Assembly (NCBI GenBank): GCA_034440575.1
Contig: JAOTOL010001510.1
Coordinates: forward strand, 372,001-436,000
Reading direction: 5' to 3'
DNA length: 64,000 nucleotides
Source of the DNA: Imbricaverruca yamaguchii
Taxonomy: Eukaryota > Arthropoda > Thecostraca > Neoverrucidae
The translations under genes were made by a program, and so were the position numbers. The notes beneath the pieces were generated by a model that was given only the letters and a program-made list of their open reading frames with translations, did not search any database and had not been told where the DNA came from. Positions 60,416 through 64,000 of this stretch are shown here, piece after piece; positions within the stretch are counted from its first letter, which is position 1, and each line of letters opens with the position of its first letter.

Positions 60416-60839
60416 ACTGAGCACAAAATAAATAAATAAATAATGGAATAGCACGTGTATAAGATACTACGGCAGAATCACCCCAAATATACATTGGCCA
60501 GACCGGGACGGATCTTGTGTGTGTAGCGGGGGAACACATCCCGTTTACACAGTGGCCTTTCACTGCAAATATATTCCAGAAACCTTTGTTTCCGAACATT
60601 TGCGTATGAACATCTGCCCGTGAACGTGTGTTTGTTCTCTGTAGGAATCCATGCAAACGAACTTTAGCATGAATATTTTGTGTTGCTAACTGTATATATG
60701 CCATGCGAATATTTCCAAACACGAACCTTTGCTGGACATTTGCTCCTATGCGTTTTCCATGGCGTACCCTTGTTCACAAACTGTCGCCCCTGGCCCTACC
60801 TTCCGGCCCTTGTGGTTACGTGCGGTCGTGTACTCTGCC

Positions 60840-61230
60840 CGGCTCCGCTGTCCGGCAACCGCTGGCTCAATCTTCATGAAACCTTCACCAAATGGTCGGC
60901 CGTGTGCGAGAGGTTTGCGGTTTCGACTCTCGTTACCTTGGGTCAAGTCAAAGACCACTGAATCATCGAAGAACTAATTTTTTGGCTTACAGACACGGCC
61001 GACCGCTTGGTGAAGGCTCCATGAAGATTCAGCCAGCGGTTGCCGAGATCGGTCATGTCTGTAAGCTATAAATCTTGTTTTATACGGTTTCGTAACCTTT
61101 GACCTGACTCAAGGTCACGAAAGTCCATACCACACGCCTCTGGCACACGGCCGACCGTTTGGCAAAGGCTTCATGAAGTTCGCCCCAGCGGTTGCCGAGA
61201 TCGGTCATGTCTGTAAGCCAGACACCACGC
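60840..61230. repeat. Three copies of one segment, first inverted relative to the other two
   Basis: Segments 60840-60957 (+), 60985-61070 (-) and 61081-61230 (-) encode variants of TDLGNRWxxLHxAFxKxSAV followed in two copies by VTLxQVK. Conservation is visible at the protein level (GNRW, LHE, SAVC), so the segment may descend from coding DNA. No family is recognised. Confidence 0.65.
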
Positions 61231-61236
61231 CCGACC

Positions 61237-61470
61237 CCGGTGTCCTGTCCAGCCCCGCAGGCCTGTCCTGTCTGGGGCAGTGGCGCCATGTCCGGTCCCG
61301 GTGCCCTGTCCAGCCCCGCAGGCCTGTCCTGTCTGGGACGGCGGCGCCATGTCCGATCCCGGTGCCCTGTCCAGCCCCGCAGGCCTGTCCTGTCTGGGAC
61401 AGTGGCGCCATGTCCGGTCCCGGTGCTCTGTCCAGCCCCGCAGGCCTGTCCTGTCCGAGACCGTGATGCG
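61237..61470. repeat. 61-bp minisatellite
   Basis: About four units of ccggtgccctgtccagcccc plus gcaggcctgtcctgtctggg and acagtggcgccatgtccggtc. Confidence 0.93.
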
Positions 61471-61884
61471 ACCTGCGGACCCGCACGTGAGTCCACCTCC
61501 ACGGGAGCGGCCACGTCATCAGCGGAACAGGTGCACCGGAACACCTGTTCGTGCAGCGGAACGCCTGTTCGTGCAGCCGACTGCAGGGAGCTGGCATCGG
61601 CGGCGTGGCCTGTCGCCGAAGGCTGTCGTGACGTGACTGTCGAGACACGCGCGTCCGCCGTGACTCGGCAGGTCGCTCGTCGCGTCCGGACGTGTCGACA
61701 ATCGTTCACGTTGACGCAGCGCCGGCGGGCGCCGCCGACGGCCGGTCGTCACGTGCACCGTGTGTCGCGCACCGCACACGAGCGACCAATCACAGCGTGG
61801 TGGGCCGGTGGCCGACACGGTGGGTCGTGTCGACCGTGGTAAAGCGTGGAGCAAAATGGTAAAGCGTAAATTTCGGGGGACCCT

Positions 61885-62240
61885 GGCACCCTGAGTCGAG
61901 AGAGGGCCCTCTGAGCCGGGACAGGGCCTTCTGAGCTCGGAGAGAGCCCTCTGAGTCATAAATAGGCTCACGAGCCGGAAGATGGTCATATATGTGTGTA
62001 AGCCGTGAGTGTCACGGGAGCCCCCTGTGATGGTAGGGTGCCCTTTGACGTGGAAGTGGGTCCTCTGAGTTTGGAGAGGGTTCTCTGAGATTCGAGAGGG
62101 CCCTTTGAGCCAGGAGAGGCGTCTGGCTCAAAGCCTTCTGGACCGCGAAAGAGCCATATGAGTGTATAGAGGGCCCTTCGAGCTGAAGAGGCCTCTCTGA
62201 GATGCGGAAATATCCTTACAGCTTGGAAAGGGGCATCTGA
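61885..62240. repeat. Degenerate repeats of about 21 bp
   Basis: Loose repetition of gagagggccctctgagcc-like units (ctctgag, ttctgag, ccctttgagcc). Confidence 0.7.
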
Positions 62241-62945
62241 ACTTCAATACGATTCTTTGTGTTTAGAGCAAAGGCCATCTGATTTGTAAAGTACACCTTG
62301 CGACAGTATGGCAGCAGAGCCAAGGGTTGAAGTACATAAGTGTTGTTCGTTTCTCACTAGTCTTCTTTTTTGATGCGCTGCGCGAACCAAGTGGGTCCTT
62401 CTCTTGATCTCCACAATTCCCCACGATGTTTTGGAACAGTCGGAGCCCGTTGGGAATCGCTCCGTCACATCCGCCACGAAATCTCCGGCTCTGCATGCAA
62501 AGCTAAGCTAGTCATCCCATTGTCCATTGTCCCGGGGTGTCGCAAGCGTTACGTTGCACGTTGTACACGAACGTTTGCGTGACCCGATCGTTACTTTCGG
62601 GTTATGTTGCATTGAACACAAACGTTACGCGAGTAGCGCCACATGAACGTGGTACACTTTACGTTGTTCACAACACTGTTCATCGTGCACAAGCTAGTAT
62701 ATCAACTCACGACCCAAAGATATCCGATTCACCATGTCCATGACCTTACCCCCACTGGCAAATCTCCGGACGTGGCTCTGAATTTGTCGAAGGGCGTCAT
62801 GCACCAGTGTATGACAATGGGGCGACGTTATTGTTCTGTTTCCGGAACTGCAGCCTCGTTGTCCTCGTGGCCGATATTGGCGCGCGGCATCGTGACAGGA
62901 GCCGGGGCGGCGCCTACCACTGCAGAAGGCTGTCCGCGTCAGCCG
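62241..62945. other. Gene-free stretch
   Basis: Short open frames only. Around 62545-62660 the sequence acgttgcac/cgttgtacac/aacgtt recurs irregularly. Confidence 0.35.
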
Positions 62946-62949
62946 TGAT

Positions 62950-63170
62950 TCTGCTGATGGCGCCGGCCTGGCCGGAGGCGGTCAGTGGACATGGCTCGAG
63001 TACCCGGCCCGGGGTCGGCCTGGCCGGAGGCGGTCAGTGGACATGGCTCGAGTATCCGGCTCGGCCTCTGAACCTGCTCCGGCCCGGGGTCGGCTTGGCC
63101 GGAGGCGATCAGTGGATATGGCTCGAGTACCCGGCCCGGCCTCTGAACCTCCTCCGGCCCGGGGTCGGCC
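62950..63170. repeat. Minisatellite with units of about 47-70 bp
   Basis: Three units with cctggccggaggcggtcagt, ggatatggctcgagtacccg and ggcccggcctctgaacctgc. The second and third units carry an extra 20 bp. Confidence 0.88.
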
Positions 63171-63752
63171 GCTGAAGCAGCAAAGGCAAAGCTGACGCTC
63201 ACACAGGGGCCGCTTTGGGAGGGGGGAATTTATCTAGAGGGGTACCATTTCTCCGGAGGAGGAAATTTCCTCGGCGAGGGGAAAATGATTTTGAGAACAA
63301 AATTCAAGGCGAGGTGCAGAGTGACGAATGGTGTAATCGAGCGTTCTGTAGGGGTGCTTTTTGTGCTCAGAGAAGCGCCTTTTCTACTCAGAGTGGCGCC
63401 TTCAACTGAAATATTATAGGTGAGAGGGGCGGGGAGCACTCGAGCGTGTTGGAAGGACACTCTTTCCCATTCAGAAGAGCATCGCATATCCATGCGGGAA
63501 CACGCCCCGCCCCATGCACTCCCTTCTGTTCGCCCCTGAGTCCACGACTCCTTGATGGCTGGCGGTAGCCGGATGATGTCAATGTGAACATCTCACCGGC
63601 GGTGACGGTGTGGGTTGCCTCGACCGCGTACACGTAAATATAGAAAACACAGGCGCGCATGAAAACATATAACAGATGTTCGTACCAGCGGCACGGAAAG
63701 AGACAGCAGGTACGATCAGAAGTCAGCAAGTCGGCAAGTACGATCAGAGTAG

Positions 63753-63988
63753 TCAGTCCAGTCCCACGCACAAATCCTGCATAAGGTAGCGACTGAACAG
63801 GGGAACTGGCCGTCGCTTCATCTCGTGCGGCAGCTCGTTATACGTGGCGGGGCCTCGGGAGCAAAAATGGCGTCTACCCATCTCTGTCCGCGATCTGGGG
63901 ACGTACAGGTCCCAGTCCTGACGGGTGTGGCGATTACGGTGCTCGGCTATTGTGGTGATGATACCGGCTAACGAAGCTGGCTTCTACA
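63753..63988 (-). mobile_element. Non-LTR retrotransposon C-terminal remnant at the window edge
   Basis: The minus-strand frame reads RHTRQDWDLYVPRSRTEMGR, RHFCSRGPATYNELPHEMKR and RYLMQDLCVGLD, then TGA at 63755-63753. The VPRxRTExGRRxFxxRGPxxxNxLP block is typical of LINE ORF2 C-termini. It is cut off by an upstream stop near 63985, and is a third LINE lineage here besides CR1 and the YADD element. Confidence 0.72.
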
Positions 63989-64000
63989 CCTTGTAAAGCA

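Noticed and set aside
61080..61989. Several 147-216-residue frames around 61.2-61.9 kb
   Set aside because: GC-rich DNA with a 61-bp array; the frames contradict each other on both strands and show no domain.

Overview
The window is eukaryotic nuclear DNA from an invertebrate animal, most likely an arthropod (crustacean or chelicerate rather than a compact insect genome). The reasons are two spliced genes with GT-AG introns, CR1-type LINE fragments, tRNA-derived SINEs, scattered GGTTAGG/CCTAACC motifs and very many minisatellites. The arthropod placement is inference: the presenilin ends in QVFI and carries a WD form of its catalytic motif, as I recall invertebrate presenilins doing. There are no operons, ribosome binding sites or CRISPR loci.

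Two genes can be rebuilt completely, and they converge. AMDHD2 (N-acetylglucosamine-6-phosphate deacetylase) lies on + in 8 exons (8480-21620, 405 aa). Presenilin lies on - in 8 coding exons (42936-30685, 436 aa). In both genes every junction keeps frame and the joined protein matches its family throughout. A third, weaker call is a first exon on + at 58411-58459 that looks like the start of a glutathione peroxidase; its other exons are not in the window.

Layout. 1-8400: AT-rich repeats, a LINE tail (about 690-1146), two hairpins near 4.85 kb and a long CR1 copy (5278-7590, -). 8.4-21.6 kb: AMDHD2; its third intron holds a second CR1 copy flanked by (TA)n and a decayed transposon-like gene. 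21.6-30.6 kb: intergenic, mostly minisatellites plus a third CR1 copy and SINEs. 30.7-42.9 kb: presenilin, whose fourth intron is almost entirely a 4.7-kb array of a 21-bp unit. 43-58 kb: AT-rich interspersed repeats, SINEs, a LINE reverse transcriptase (52.1-53.6 kb) and hairpins. 58.4-64 kb: the candidate peroxidase exon, more minisatellites and a LINE tail at the right edge.

The most interesting signal is where some minisatellites sit. Several intragenic arrays have repeat units that contain the gene's own splice site or stop codon. AMDHD2 exon 1 has its donor in a 22-bp unit. Exon 3 has its acceptor repeated in a roughly 48-bp unit and its donor in a 22-bp unit. Exon 8 has its stop codon in a 39-bp unit. 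Presenilin exon 6 has its donor in a 29-bp unit. This looks like tandem duplication starting at exon boundaries and leaving rows of decoy splice sites. The rest of the window is a dense mosaic of mobile-element remains and private tandem repeats, which produce most of its long open frames.
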